A stretch of 64,000 nucleotides of DNA from CATQHP01 sp965214915 (GCA_965214915.1 CBDCCP010000001.1:1550001-1614000), one strand, 5' to 3'. Counted from the stretch's first letter, positions 19,889 through 30,177 are shown. The notes: generated by a model not told the origin, from the sequence alone. Made by a program: numbers and translations.

Positions 19889-19927
19889 ACGGCGGCGCGC
19901 GCCGCGGCCTCTGATAAAATGAACGAC

Positions 19928-19972
19928 CATGAGCGGTCTCCGCAAGGGTTTCGATGCTTTTCATGCTCACGG
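19928..19972 (+). repeat. Direct repeat, copy 2 (start of the PQQ gene)
   Basis: CATGAGCGGTCTCCGC at the left and GATGCTTTTCATGCTCACGG at the right. It matches copy 1 except for a short insertion in the middle and a few substitutions. The ATG used for the PQQ gene lies inside it. Confidence 0.6.
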
Positions 19973-22256
19973 CCCGCGGCGCAGGCCCGGCGGTTCTTTG
20001 CTATCCACTATCCACTATCCACTATCCACCGGCCGCATCAGCAGCCCTCGTTTTCTCGTCTGCCTGCTAGCGGCCGCTCTTGGGGCGCAGGCGCTGCAGG
20101 GCGCCGAATGGCCGAATTGGCGGGGCCTGAATGCCGACGGCGTCTCCAGCGAAAGCGGGCTGCCCGCAACATGGTCGCCCGATGGCGAGAATCTGCTGTG
20201 GAAAGCGCCTTACGGCAGCCGCGCGACTCCGATCGTCCTTGACGAGCGTGTCTGCGTGATCCGGCTCGCGGAGCCGGACGACGTGACCAAGTGGCAAGAG
20301 CAGGTCGTCTGCCTGAACGCGGATACCGGGGAGGAGGTTTGGGAATACCGGTTCAACGTCTTCCAAACCGATATTCCGCACCACCGCGTGGGCTGGGCGA
20401 GTCTCGTCGGCGACCCGGCGACGGGCAATATTTACGCGCACGGCGTCGAAGGGATGGTGATCGCCTTCGACCCCGCCGGCAACGTGCTTTGGGAACGCGC
20501 CACCACGCAGGAGATCGGGCGCATTTCGGGTTTCGGCGGGCGCACGGTGAGCGGCGTGCTCGACGGCGATCTGTTGATCGTCAGCTTCCTCTCGGCCGGC
20601 TGGGGCTCGACCTTCATCCCGCGCCACCGCTTTTACGCTCTCGATAAAAGGACCGGCGAGACGGTCTGGCTGGCGACGCCCGGCAACGCCCCCTACGATA
20701 CGACTTATTCCGCGCCGGTCGTGCGCGAAATCGACGGCGAGCGCCTGCTGATCGCGGGCAACGGAGACGGCGGCGTCTATGCCTTGCAGGTCGCCACAGG
20801 CAAGAAGGTCTGGGCGTTTCCGATGTCGAAGCGCGGCATCAACTCGTCGGTCGTGGTCGACGGCAGCATCGTTTACGCCTCGCACAGCGAAGAGAACATC
20901 GACGAGAGCACGGCCATGGGCAGGCTGGTGGCGCTCGACGCCGCGTCCGTATCCGACGGCATGCCGCGGCAGTTGTGGATGCTCGACGGATTTACCGGCG
21001 GCTACGCTTCGCCGGCGATCCATGACGGCATCCTGTATCACGTCGACAATTCGGCCAATCTCGTCGCCTTCGACGGCAAGACCGGCGAGCAGCTTTGGCT
21101 GGAGAATCTGGGCATCGCGCAGAAAGCTTCGCCCGTGATCGGCGACGGCAAGCTGTACGTTTCCGACGTGGACGGCAAGTTCCACATTTTCAAGCTCAAC
21201 GGACGCAACCGGCCCGAGAAGCTCGACCTGGACGAGTTCAAGAATCCCGACGACAGCGCCACGCAGATCAACGGCTCGCCGGCGATTGCCGCGGGGCGGG
21301 TGTATTTCGTCACCAACAACGACCTTTACTGCATCGGCAAGAAGGGGGCGGGCGAAAAGGCCGGCGGAGAAGCGGCGCGCGTCGTTTCGAGCGCCCCGGC
21401 GAAAGCGCCGGCGGGGGCCGCGGCTGCGCTCTTGCAGGTAACGCCCGCCGAGATCAACTTGCGGCCCGGCGGCAAGGTGCAGTTCACCGCGCGCGCGTTC
21501 GACGCCAAGGGCCGCGCAATCGGCGAGGCCGCGGCGCAGTGGTCGATCGAAGGCGCGCTCAAAGGCAGCGTGAGCGGCTCGGGGTTGTTCGCGGCAAGCA
21601 GCGATTTTCCCCAGGGCGGGCACGTCGTCGCTACGGACGGCGGACTGAAGGGAATCGCCCGTGTCGCCGTGCGGCCGGCGTCAGGGTTCAGCGAAGACTT
21701 CTCGCGCTACGAGTTGAAGAGCGTTCCCGACGGCTGGTCGGCGGCTCGGGGCCGTTTCCAGATTGCCGAAACGGACGGCGAGAAGATGCTGCACAAGCCG
21801 TCGGGCAACCCGCGCAGTTGGCGCACGACGGTCTATGTCGGCGATACGCGCCAGAAGAATTACGAGGTCGAGGCCGAGGTGATGTCCAAGGAAGCCCGCC
21901 GGCGCATGGCCGACGTCGGCATCGTCTCGCACCGTTATACGCTGGCTCTGATGGGCAACGCCCAAACGCTGATGATCCGCACCTGGCTGTCCGAGCTGGA
22001 GCGTTTCTCGAAAGAAATCGATTTTCCGTGGGACCCCGATGTCTGGTACCGCATCAAGCTGCGCGTCGAGCCCGCCGAAGACGGCAGCACTGCAATTCGC
22101 GGCAAAGTCTGGGAGAAGGGCAAGCCGGAGCCCGAGGCGTGGACCATCGAAGCCGTCGATCCGATCGGACACAGCCGCGGCAGCCCCGGCATCTACGGCT
22201 ATTCCTCCGCCGACATCTACTACGACAACCTGAAAGTTACGCCTTTCGGCGGCTGA
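19929..22256 (+). CDS. Secreted PQQ-type beta-propeller protein
   Basis: 775 residues as called. A signal-like hydrophobic stretch ends LQGA-EWPNWRG. The first 400 residues carry repeated W-motifs of quinoprotein propellers (GEEVWEYRF, GNVLWERAT, GETVWLATPG, KKVWAFPM, GEQLWLENLG), as in BamB-like proteins, with no obvious PQQ ligands. After about residue 500 comes a beta-sandwich (LQVTPAEINLRPGGKVQFTA, an Ig/Big-like domain). The last 200 residues form a further beta-rich domain resembling laminin-G/concanavalin folds. The ATG at 19929 has no clear ribosome site and lies in a duplicated non-coding block followed by a heptamer element. The first 40 residues are therefore doubtful, and a TTG in the element is an alternative start. 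The next gene is a related propeller 35 bases on. Confidence 0.8.
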   Translation: MSGLRKGFDAFHAHGPRRRPGGSLLSTIHYPLSTGRISSPRFLVCLLAAALGAQALQGAEWPNWRGLNADGVSSESGLPATWSPDGENLLWKAPYGSRATPIVLDERVCVIRLAEPDDVTKWQEQVVCLNADTGEEVWEYRFNVFQTDIPHHRVGWASLVGDPATGNIYAHGVEGMVIAFDPAGNVLWERATTQEIGRISGFGGRTVSGVLDGDLLIVSFLSAGWGSTFIPRHRFYALDKRTGETVWLATPGNAPYDTTYSAPVVREIDGERLLIAGNGDGGVYALQVATGKKVWAFPMSKRGINSSVVVDGSIVYASHSEENIDESTAMGRLVALDAASVSDGMPRQLWMLDGFTGGYASPAIHDGILYHVDNSANLVAFDGKTGEQLWLENLGIAQKASPVIGDGKLYVSDVDGKFHIFKLNGRNRPEKLDLDEFKNPDDSATQINGSPAIAAGRVYFVTNNDLYCIGKKGAGEKAGGEAARVVSSAPAKAPAGAAAALLQVTPAEINLRPGGKVQFTARAFDAKGRAIGEAAAQWSIEGALKGSVSGSGLFAASSDFPQGGHVVATDGGLKGIARVAVRPASGFSEDFSRYELKSVPDGWSAARGRFQIAETDGEKMLHKPSGNPRSWRTTVYVGDTRQKNYEVEAEVMSKEARRRMADVGIVSHRYTLALMGNAQTLMIRTWLSELERFSKEIDFPWDPDVWYRIKLRVEPAEDGSTAIRGKVWEKGKPEPEAWTIEAVDPIGHSRGSPGIYGYSSADIYYDNLKVTPFGG
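19988..20040 (+). repeat. Heptamer-type interspersed element, copy f
   Basis: GGCGGTTCTTTG, then three CTATCCA units in a row, then CCGGCCGCATC. It is the most regular copy; as coding sequence it gives LLSTIHYPLSTGR in the N-terminus of the PQQ protein. Confidence 0.8.
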
Positions 22257-22291
22257 CCCGCAAACATCCAACCGAAAAGGGATCGAATCTT

Positions 22292-23707
22292 ATGCCCACC
22301 GCTAATCTCTTGCTCTCCGTTGCGCTTGCCGCGACGCTCGCCGCCCCGCTGTCCGCCGCCGATTGGCCGATGTGGGGCGGCGATGCGGACCGCAACATGG
22401 TCTCCGGCGAAGCGGGCATTCCGCGCACTTGGGACGTCAAAGACAAAACGAACGTCAAGTGGGTGGCCGAGATCGGTTCGCAGTCCTACGGCAACCCGGT
22501 CATCGCCGAAGGCAAGGTTTATCTGGGGACGAACAACGAGTTGCTGCGCGATCCCGAGCAAGACGGCGACCGCGGCGTGGTCATGGTCTTCAACGAGGCC
22601 GACGGCAAATTCCTCTGGCAGATCACGCATCCGAAGCTCGCGGCGGGCCGGGTGAACGATTGGCCGGAGCAGGGCGTCTGCTCTTCGCCCGCGGTCAAAG
22701 ACGGCATGGTCTATTACGTCTCCAACCGGGCGGAGGTTCTGGCGCTCGACGCCGAAGGCTTCATGGACGGCGAGAACGACGGCCCGTACAAGGACGAGGA
22801 GCATACCTCCGAGACCGACGGCGACATTGTCTGGAGCCTCAACATGTACGACGACCTGGGCGTGTTCCCGCACAACATGGCGGCGACCTCGCCTTTGATC
22901 GTGGACGACATGCTGTTCGTCAATACCTCGAACGGCGTGGACGAGAGCCACGTGAACATCCCCTCGCCGCGGGCGCCCAGCTTTCTGGCGATCGACCGCC
23001 TGACCGGTGAAATTCTGTGGGAAGACCGCTCGCCGGGACGCAATATCCTGCACGGCCAATGGTCGTCCCCCGCCTACGCCGAAATCGGCGGCAAGAAACA
23101 GGTGATCTTCGCGGGCGGCGACGGCTGGCTGCGTAGCTTCGTTCCCGAAAACGGCGAGTCGATCTGGAAATTCGACGCCAACCCGAAGGATTCCGAATGG
23201 AAACAGGGGCGCGGCGACCGCAACAACATCATCGCCACGCCGGTAGTCCACGACGGCGTCGTTTACATCGCAGTCGGCCAAGACCCCGAGCACGGCGAAG
23301 GCGTGGGCCACCTGTGGGCGGTCGACGGCAGCGGCTCCGGCGACGTGACCGAGAGCGCCGTAGTCTGGCATCATCCGTTTCGCCGCACCATTTCAACCGT
23401 CGCCATCGACGGCGGCATCGTTTACGCCGCGAATTTCTCCGGCTTCCTGCATGCGCTCGATCTCGACTCGGGCAAGCTGCTGTGGGAGTACGACATGCTG
23501 GCGGCGGTTTGGGGCTCCCCCTACGTGGTCGACGGCAAGGTCATGATCGGCGACGAAGACGGGGACCTTTCGGTGCTCAAGGCCGGCCGGGAGATGGAGA
23601 CGCTTTCGGAAATCAACTTCGGCAACACCATCTATTCGACGCCGGTAGCGGCGAACGGAACGCTTTACGTCATGACGCGGTCGCACCTGTACGCCATCGC
23701 CGAATAA
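22292..23707 (+). CDS. Secreted PQQ-type beta-propeller protein
   Basis: 471 residues from ATG 22292, with AAGGGA about 10 bases upstream. A clear signal peptide ends APLSAA-DWPMWGG. The mature part is one eight-bladed-type quinoprotein propeller with W-motifs GKFLWQITH, GDIVWSLNM, GEILWEDRS, GESIWKFDA and GKLLWEYDM spread over its length. It starts with DWPMWGGDADRNM, the opening typical of planctomycete/acidobacterial PQQ-like proteins. No haem site or dehydrogenase residues were seen, so a scaffolding or binding role is more likely than an enzyme. The frame is open far upstream into the previous gene, but that part is a shadow. Confidence 0.9.
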   Translation: MPTANLLLSVALAATLAAPLSAADWPMWGGDADRNMVSGEAGIPRTWDVKDKTNVKWVAEIGSQSYGNPVIAEGKVYLGTNNELLRDPEQDGDRGVVMVFNEADGKFLWQITHPKLAAGRVNDWPEQGVCSSPAVKDGMVYYVSNRAEVLALDAEGFMDGENDGPYKDEEHTSETDGDIVWSLNMYDDLGVFPHNMAATSPLIVDDMLFVNTSNGVDESHVNIPSPRAPSFLAIDRLTGEILWEDRSPGRNILHGQWSSPAYAEIGGKKQVIFAGGDGWLRSFVPENGESIWKFDANPKDSEWKQGRGDRNNIIATPVVHDGVVYIAVGQDPEHGEGVGHLWAVDGSGSGDVTESAVVWHHPFRRTISTVAIDGGIVYAANFSGFLHALDLDSGKLLWEYDMLAAVWGSPYVVDGKVMIGDEDGDLSVLKAGREMETLSEINFGNTIYSTPVAANGTLYVMTRSHLYAIAE

Positions 23708-23723
23708 AGGCGGCGGCGCGGGG

Positions 23724-23757
23724 AAGCGGTCTTACTCTCCACTATCGTCCACTCGGG
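23724..23757 (+). repeat. Heptamer-type interspersed element, copy g
   Basis: GCGGTCTTACTCTCCACTAT, then CGTCCACTCGGG. On the opposite strand it supplies the last eight codons (ending VDDSGE) and the TAA stop of the secretin-like gene. Confidence 0.7.
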
Positions 23758-24520
23758 CTTGCAGGATGACGAACATGCCGCGGGCTTTGCCTTGCATGCC
23801 GGTTTTGCCCACGACGATCAGCTTGCCTTCCGGCACGTCGATATCGGTGTTGACCCCGAGATCCGCATAGTTGTAAGCGTTGTCGCCGGCAGTGAGCACC
23901 GGCGTCCGAAACCCCGCGCGAAGATTCTGCAAGTGTATGGTCTTGGGGCCGGCCGAGCCGCTGACCCCGACCAGATTCGTTCGGAACTGATAGATCATCG
24001 GGCGGACGGACCGGCCTCCGCCTTGCGGATCGGGTTCGACGCCGCTGACTTCCACAGACCGGCCCACGCGAATGCGCGCGAGGAGCGTATCGAGCAGTCG
24101 ATAGCCGGGGTAGGGAAACCGCGGTCTGAGTTGTTCGACAACGGCGTCCAATCCGTCGGGAAGCTCTTCCGTATGCTCTTCGTCCGTCACGCCCAGGAAG
24201 TGGACGGTGAGCTCGACATTGGCCTCCGGATCGTCCGCGGGCGGCACGTCGAGGGAGCGGATCGCCGCTTCGACTTCGGCTACGTCTCCGGCTCGGCCGA
24301 TGACCGTAATCACCCCGAGTTCCTTGCTGGCAATCATCTCGCTGACCCATCTACGCAGCGAGTTCCCGACGGCGGCCGGGTCGATATGCCGGACCGGAAT
24401 CACGCGCTTGACGATTTTGCTCTCTTCCGGCGTCTGGGCGCTCGACCGGGCAGGGTTGAGAACCAGCGCTTGAGACAGGATCAGAATTGTTGCGAACGAA
24501 AATCGCAGCGGCGGCATCAC
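23732..24520 (-). CDS. Exported secretin-N-domain-like protein
   Basis: 262 residues with a signal peptide (hydrophobic to about residue 27, then SSAQTPEES). Residues 36-95 look like a secretin N-domain: VIPVRHIDPAAVGNSLRRWVS, then ITVIGRAGDVAEVEAAIRSLD. The rest is beta-rich and has no pore-forming secretin domain, so it is not a complete secretin. It is the third gene of a tight operon after an ECF sigma factor and its anti-sigma factor (4-base ATGA overlap with the latter), which suggests an envelope-sensing or output role. The gene end lies in heptamer element g. The function is otherwise unknown. Confidence 0.7.
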   Translation of the reverse strand: MMPPLRFSFATILILSQALVLNPARSSAQTPEESKIVKRVIPVRHIDPAAVGNSLRRWVSEMIASKELGVITVIGRAGDVAEVEAAIRSLDVPPADDPEANVELTVHFLGVTDEEHTEELPDGLDAVVEQLRPRFPYPGYRLLDTLLARIRVGRSVEVSGVEPDPQGGGRSVRPMIYQFRTNLVGVSGSAGPKTIHLQNLRAGFRTPVLTAGDNAYNYADLGVNTDIDVPEGKLIVVGKTGMQGKARGMFVILQARVDDSGE

Positions 24521-25131
24521 GAACCTCCTTGTTCATCGCTGAGCCAATAGAGAATCACGTCCGGGTTGGACGAAGGCAGCTTCAGAATCACTCCACCGTC
24601 GCCGTCCTCGGCTTCAGGAGGCGCGTTCCGTGCAAAGACCTCGATCGCCGCCGGCTGCGCCGGCGGGGGTTCCGGACGTTCGGGCGGGGCGGCGGGACGG
24701 GACTGCAAAGCCGCAGACGTTTGGATCGCGGGAGCGGGTTGCGCAACAGCGGGCGGTTTCACGGGCGTGACCGCCGCGGTTTGCGGCGCCGGCGCTCTGT
24801 CGTCCGCATGCCGGGCGATCCAAACAGCGGCGAAAAACGCTGCGCCCGCGAGGGCCAGGGCGGCGCGCAGCCTCCACGCCGTCCAAAAGCCGGGCGCGGC
24901 GGGAGCGCTCAGACGCTGCAGAACGGACATGCGGATATCGGCCAGCGCCGCCGGGTCGATCGACGAATCGACGGCCCAGCGCAGGTCGGCGCGGACCGCT
25001 TGCAGTTGCCGCGCGGCTTCCGCGCATGAGTTGCAGCCCGTCATATGGCTCTGCAAAGACTCGGCGGCGGACGGCGGCAGCGCGCCCTCTACGAGATCCG
25101 CGGCTTTCTGGAGAAATTCGCTGCAACTCAT
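24517..25131 (-). CDS. Anti-sigma factor with zinc-finger N-terminus
   Basis: 204 residues. The N-terminal part has the anti-sigma zinc-binding pattern H-x3-C-x2-C (HMTGCNSC, residues 29-36) with a leading Cys in MSCSEF. One membrane helix follows (LALAGAAFFAAVWIA, about residues 91-105). The rest is a Pro/Ala-rich linker and a short acidic C-terminal domain outside the membrane. It should hold the ECF sigma factor encoded just upstream (overlap of four bases, ATGA) and release it on an envelope signal. Its stop overlaps the start of the secretin-like gene, so the three are one transcription and translation unit. Confidence 0.85.
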   Translation of the reverse strand: MSCSEFLQKAADLVEGALPPSAAESLQSHMTGCNSCAEAARQLQAVRADLRWAVDSSIDPAALADIRMSVLQRLSAPAAPGFWTAWRLRAALALAGAAFFAAVWIARHADDRAPAPQTAAVTPVKPPAVAQPAPAIQTSAALQSRPAAPPERPEPPPAQPAAIEVFARNAPPEAEDGDGGVILKLPSSNPDVILYWLSDEQGGS

Positions 25132-25739
25132 GACGGCTTCAGCCTCTTCCGCACAAAAGTCCGAACTTTCGCCCGGGCGCGGCTGGCCTGCGAGCGCACG
25201 GAGCTTGCGGACGAACCCAGCGCCGCGCCCGCTTCGGCGGCCGAGAGTCCTTCGATGTCGCGCAGCACGAGGGCGGCCCGCTCTTTGCGCGGCAAGCGGT
25301 CGAGAGCGTCGAGCAGGATGGCGCGTCTTTCATTGAAGAGAACTTTTTCGTAGGGGTCGGGCCCGGAAGCGGCCGATTCGGGCAGGTCTTGCGGCGCGCG
25401 CGGAGATGCCGGCGCGGAGCGCCGCTTTCTCTGGATGTCGCGGCAGACGTTCATCGCGATGCGGTAGAGCCAAGGCAGAAAGTCGTTTCCCGGGCGGAAC
25501 GAGGCCAAGCCTCGATGAAGCTTCAGGAAGACCTCCTGCGTTGCGTCTCCGGCGTCTTCCCTGTTGCGCAGCATGGCTGCCGCGACGCGGAATACGCGGC
25601 GTTCATGTAAAATTACGATCCGCTCGAACGCCGCCGCGTTTCCGGCCCGGGCTTGCCGGATGAGCGCCTGGACATCGGTCTGCGACTCTTCGACCCCATT
25701 GCCGGGGGCCGCTGTCCAGAACTCGGTCGAAACGGGCAC
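25128..25739 (-). CDS. ECF-type RNA polymerase sigma factor
   Basis: 203 residues from GTG 25739. Region 2 is clear (AFERIVILHERRVFRVAAAM, then DAGDATQEVFLKLHRGL and FLPWLYRIAMNVCRDIQR). Region 4 follows after a linker (ILLDALDRLPRKERAALVLR, then EGLSAAEAGAALGSSASSVR, the helix-turn-helix). This directs polymerase to a small regulon and is normally controlled by the anti-sigma factor encoded next. No ribosome site is obvious, and the N-terminal 15 residues may be shorter in reality. ECF genes often activate their own promoter, but no matching -35/-10 was recognised in the 86 bases upstream. Confidence 0.93.
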   Translation of the reverse strand: MPVSTEFWTAAPGNGVEESQTDVQALIRQARAGNAAAFERIVILHERRVFRVAAAMLRNREDAGDATQEVFLKLHRGLASFRPGNDFLPWLYRIAMNVCRDIQRKRRSAPASPRAPQDLPESAASGPDPYEKVLFNERRAILLDALDRLPRKERAALVLRDIEGLSAAEAGAALGSSASSVRSQASRARAKVRTFVRKRLKPS

Positions 25740-25825
25740 TGCCTGGACTCTCTACCAATGCAATACGCTCCCCGCCGCCGAAACGTTGAGAGGGAATTTT
25801 CGACGGCGGTCTTGCTCTCCACTCC

Positions 25826-27382
<1,557 letters not shown>

Positions 27383-27417
27383 TTGCTTTCGAGGGGAAAC
27401 AGGGCCGGCTTCTTCGA

Positions 27418-27458
27418 GGCGCCGGGGAATTTTCATTGTAATCCGGCGCCGGGGAATT
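27418..27458 (+). repeat. 14-base direct repeat upstream of lysS
   Basis: GGCGCCGGGGAATT occurs at 27418-27431 and again at 27445-27458, a spacing of 27 bases. On the lysS strand a TACAAT and the alternative lysS start lie between the copies. A regulatory site or a chance duplication; no family recognised. Confidence 0.45.
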
Positions 27459-27513
27459 GCCGCCGCCTTGCTGCGTTGCGGAGCCGCGCCGCTTTTTCCG
27501 TAACCGCTGCTTC

Positions 27514-28802
27514 CGCCAAAAGGCGCTTCCGCCGCGGGCTGCTCTGCTATGCTCGGCGTCATGAACGCCGTAACGCAAGCGGTGCAAGGCAAGTTCAACG
27601 TGTTGGGTCCGCTGTTGGACGAACGCACGCGACGCCTCTGGGCCGCGGCGGAAGCCCGCGCCATTGGCCGCGGCGGAATTACACGGGTTGCCGAGGCGAC
27701 CGGGCTGTCGCGCGGCACGGTGCGGGCAGGCGTGAGGGAACTGGATTCGGCCACGCCGCCGGCACCGCGGGCGGGCGGTGCGCGGATTCGTGCCCCGGGC
27801 GGCGGTCGCAAGGCGGTGACCGAGCGCGACCCGGGTCTTGTCAAGGCGTTGGAGCATCTGGTCGACCCGTTCACCCGGGGCGACCCGCAGGGACCGTTGC
27901 GCTGGACATGCAGCAGCGCGGCGCGCTTGGCGGAGCAATTGGGGGCTGAAGGCCATCGGGTCAGCGAGCGCACGGTGAATCGGCTGCTGCACGAATTGGG
28001 CTATAGCTTGCAGGCCAACCGCAAGACGCTCGAAGGCCGCCAGCATCCGGATCGGGATGCGCAATTCCGGCGCATCGCCCGTCGCGTGCGGGCGTTTCAA
28101 CGCCTGGGCCAGCCGGTGGCCTCGATCGACACGAAGAAGAAGGAGTTGGTTGGCCGATACCGCAACGGCGGCCGGGAATGGCGTCCGAAGGGCCAGCCCG
28201 AGGAAGTGAAGGTCCATGACTTCATCGATCGGGAACTCGGCAAGGCGATCCCTTACGGGGTCTACGACCTGACGGCGAACACGGGCTGGGTAAGCGTCGG
28301 CGTTGACCACGACACGGCGGAGTTCGCCGTGGAGACGGTTCGGCGCTGGTGGCTGCAAATGGGACGTCAGGTGTATCCGTCGGCCACGCGATTGCTGCTC
28401 ACGGCCGACGGGGGCGGCTCGAACAGCAGCCGCAGCCGGCTGTGGAAGTTCGAGTTGCAGAAGCTGGCCGACGCGCTTGGGTTGCGGATCTCGGTATGCC
28501 ACTTCCCGCCGGGGACCAGCAAGTGGAACAAGATCGAGCACCGGATGTTCTGCCACATCACGGAGAACTGGCGGGGCCGGCCGCTGGTGAGTCACGAGGT
28601 CGTGGTGAACCTGATCGGCGGTACGACTACGCAGGGCGGTTTGGCCATCCGGTCGGAGTTGGACGAGGCCGACTACCCAACCGGTCGGGCGGTCACAGAC
28701 GAACAGATGGACAGGCTGTCCATCAAACGGGACGCGTTTCATGGTGAGTGGAACTACAGCTTGCTACCCAGATCCGACGAAAACGGTTAATTCATTTTGG
28801 CG
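27514..28802 (+). mobile_element. ISAzo13-type insertion sequence
   Basis: A complete transposase gene is bracketed by CGCCAAAA (27514-27521) and its inverse TTTTGGCG (28795-28802), giving an element of about 1.29 kb, a normal size for this group. No target duplication is visible. It lies between the lysS upstream region and the 3' end of the POTRA gene, seven bases past that gene's stop. The exact ends are inferred from the short inverted repeat only. Confidence 0.6.
27549..28790 (+). CDS. ISAzo13-family transposase
   Basis: 413 residues from ATG 27549 (an ATG at 27561 is equally likely). The N-terminal helix-turn-helix reads GGITRVAEATGLSRGTVRAG. A linker and a DDE-type catalytic core follow, with Asp in VASIDTKKKELVG, Asp in LLLTADGGGSNSSRSRLW and Glu in TSKWNKIEHRMF. 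The C-terminal block GGTTTQGGLAIRSELD, then YPTGRAVTDEQMD, is characteristic of the ISAzo13 group first known from planctomycetes and proteobacteria. No internal stops, so it may be active. Confidence 0.92.
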   Translation: MLGVMNAVTQAVQGKFNVLGPLLDERTRRLWAAAEARAIGRGGITRVAEATGLSRGTVRAGVRELDSATPPAPRAGGARIRAPGGGRKAVTERDPGLVKALEHLVDPFTRGDPQGPLRWTCSSAARLAEQLGAEGHRVSERTVNRLLHELGYSLQANRKTLEGRQHPDRDAQFRRIARRVRAFQRLGQPVASIDTKKKELVGRYRNGGREWRPKGQPEEVKVHDFIDRELGKAIPYGVYDLTANTGWVSVGVDHDTAEFAVETVRRWWLQMGRQVYPSATRLLLTADGGGSNSSRSRLWKFELQKLADALGLRISVCHFPPGTSKWNKIEHRMFCHITENWRGRPLVSHEVVVNLIGGTTTQGGLAIRSELDEADYPTGRAVTDEQMDRLSIKRDAFHGEWNYSLLPRSDENG

Positions 28803-28808
28803 AGAATC

Positions 28809-30131
28809 CTAAAACGGGGTCTCGGGCTTTTCGACGATCGGCGCCGGCCCCTTGCGGCGCTCGGTTCCGCTGAAGACGAGCGCGACGTCGACCGTTTTCC
28901 TGGTCTCGTCGATATCCATATGCCAGTTCGCGCCCTTCAGGTTTTCGAACATGGCGTCGGCCTTGACGCGCTCCAGAAAATACGCCGGATAACGGATATC
29001 GAAGGGCGCGCCCGCTTGCATTCCCCAGCGCTTGCGGATAGTCGGCTCGGAAAGAATGTCGAGACCCCGAACGATAAGCCGCGAAAACGTATATTGCGCG
29101 CCGGGCGCGATGGAAATATCGAAGTGGACCAGCTTCGCTTCATGGTCGATAGCGGTCTCGAACGTCGCTTGGGCTTTCATGAAGCCCTGGCGTTTCATGC
29201 TCTCGGCGATGGCCGCCATCGTGTCGTAAGCGCCGGTCATATTGACCGTGACGCCGGAGATAATCCGGTTGACTTTGCTCAGGTTTCGGGGGTCGACCGG
29301 CATCGGCTGCGGCCAAGTCACTTCGCCGATCTTGTAGATTTCTCCCTGCTCGACGCGAACCTGCACGAGCAGGCCTTCCGTATCCGGGTCGGGCTCGGTT
29401 GCGCAGGGGCAGAACTTCACGTTCATATAGCCGGCTTCGGCATAGAGCGGACGCACGTTGTGATGGAGCAGTTCTCTGAGCCGGGCTTCGCTGTACGCTT
29501 CGCCCATGGCGACCTGATTGAACTTGCGCTGCAACTCGAGGGCCGAAAGACTGCCCGCGTTGCTGAAACGGACGAATGCGATGTTGCTTGTTTCGCGCCG
29601 GGGGCCGAAGAGCATCTCGAAGCGCTCGTCGCCGGAGGGAACCAGGCGCCCTTCGACCTTGCTGTCGTTCCCGCGCTGTTTCCACCAGTTCTGCAAAGCG
29701 TTCCCGATCGTCGAGACCATAGGGCCGGTGGGCGGGACGCGGTCGCCGAACAAAGGAACCTTGGCGGCAAGCATCCGCCGAATTTCCTCGTCCGGCGCAT
29801 CGAATCCGTCGAAGCGCACGGGGAAGAGCTCCGGCGTCTCCTCGACGACGAACGTCACGCGGTAACCGCCGTCGAGCGGCCCGTACTTATACTCCAGGCG
29901 CTCGAACACGCCCGTTTCGCTCAGATGCCGCAACGCGGCATTGAAGTCGCTCTTGCGCGCCGGGGCGCCGATTTCCAGCCGGGTAACCTCCGCAAGGGCT
30001 TCCGAGGAGAAGTGTCGGTTGCCCTCGAACTCGACCGCGCGCAGTGGGAAAGCGTCCTCGGCGAACAGCGGCCCCGCCAGGAAAGCCGCGGCCGGCAGAA
30101 GCAGGAAGGCATGACGCGGCGGGCGAATCAT
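28809..30131 (-). CDS. Exported POTRA-domain protein without a beta-barrel
   Basis: 440 residues from ATG 30131, chosen because GGAGAG precedes it by eight bases and a signal peptide begins there (AFLLLPAAAFLAGPLFA). The mature protein resembles the periplasmic part of BamA/TamA: POTRA-like units such as LRAVEFEGNRHFSSEALAEV, EIYKIGEVTWP and YTFSRLIVRGLDILSEPTI. The roughly 380-residue barrel that should follow is absent; the protein ends EKPETPF. It may be a soluble chaperone-like relative seen in Acidobacteriota. The ISAzo13 element begins only seven bases after the stop, so loss of a barrel by IS insertion is another possibility, though the end looks natural. FadD-like gene upstream, 47 bases away. 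Confidence 0.75.
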   Translation of the reverse strand: MIRPPRHAFLLLPAAAFLAGPLFAEDAFPLRAVEFEGNRHFSSEALAEVTRLEIGAPARKSDFNAALRHLSETGVFERLEYKYGPLDGGYRVTFVVEETPELFPVRFDGFDAPDEEIRRMLAAKVPLFGDRVPPTGPMVSTIGNALQNWWKQRGNDSKVEGRLVPSGDERFEMLFGPRRETSNIAFVRFSNAGSLSALELQRKFNQVAMGEAYSEARLRELLHHNVRPLYAEAGYMNVKFCPCATEPDPDTEGLLVQVRVEQGEIYKIGEVTWPQPMPVDPRNLSKVNRIISGVTVNMTGAYDTMAAIAESMKRQGFMKAQATFETAIDHEAKLVHFDISIAPGAQYTFSRLIVRGLDILSEPTIRKRWGMQAGAPFDIRYPAYFLERVKADAMFENLKGANWHMDIDETRKTVDVALVFSGTERRKGPAPIVEKPETPF

Positions 30132-30177
30132 GGGGCGGTCTCTCCAACTCTTGCGACGCAGGGACCGTCTCCCGCGG

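Noticed and set aside
21095..22291. Long 5' extension of the second PQQ gene
   Set aside because: It is a shadow of the first PQQ gene in another frame; the signal peptide starts at ATG 22292.
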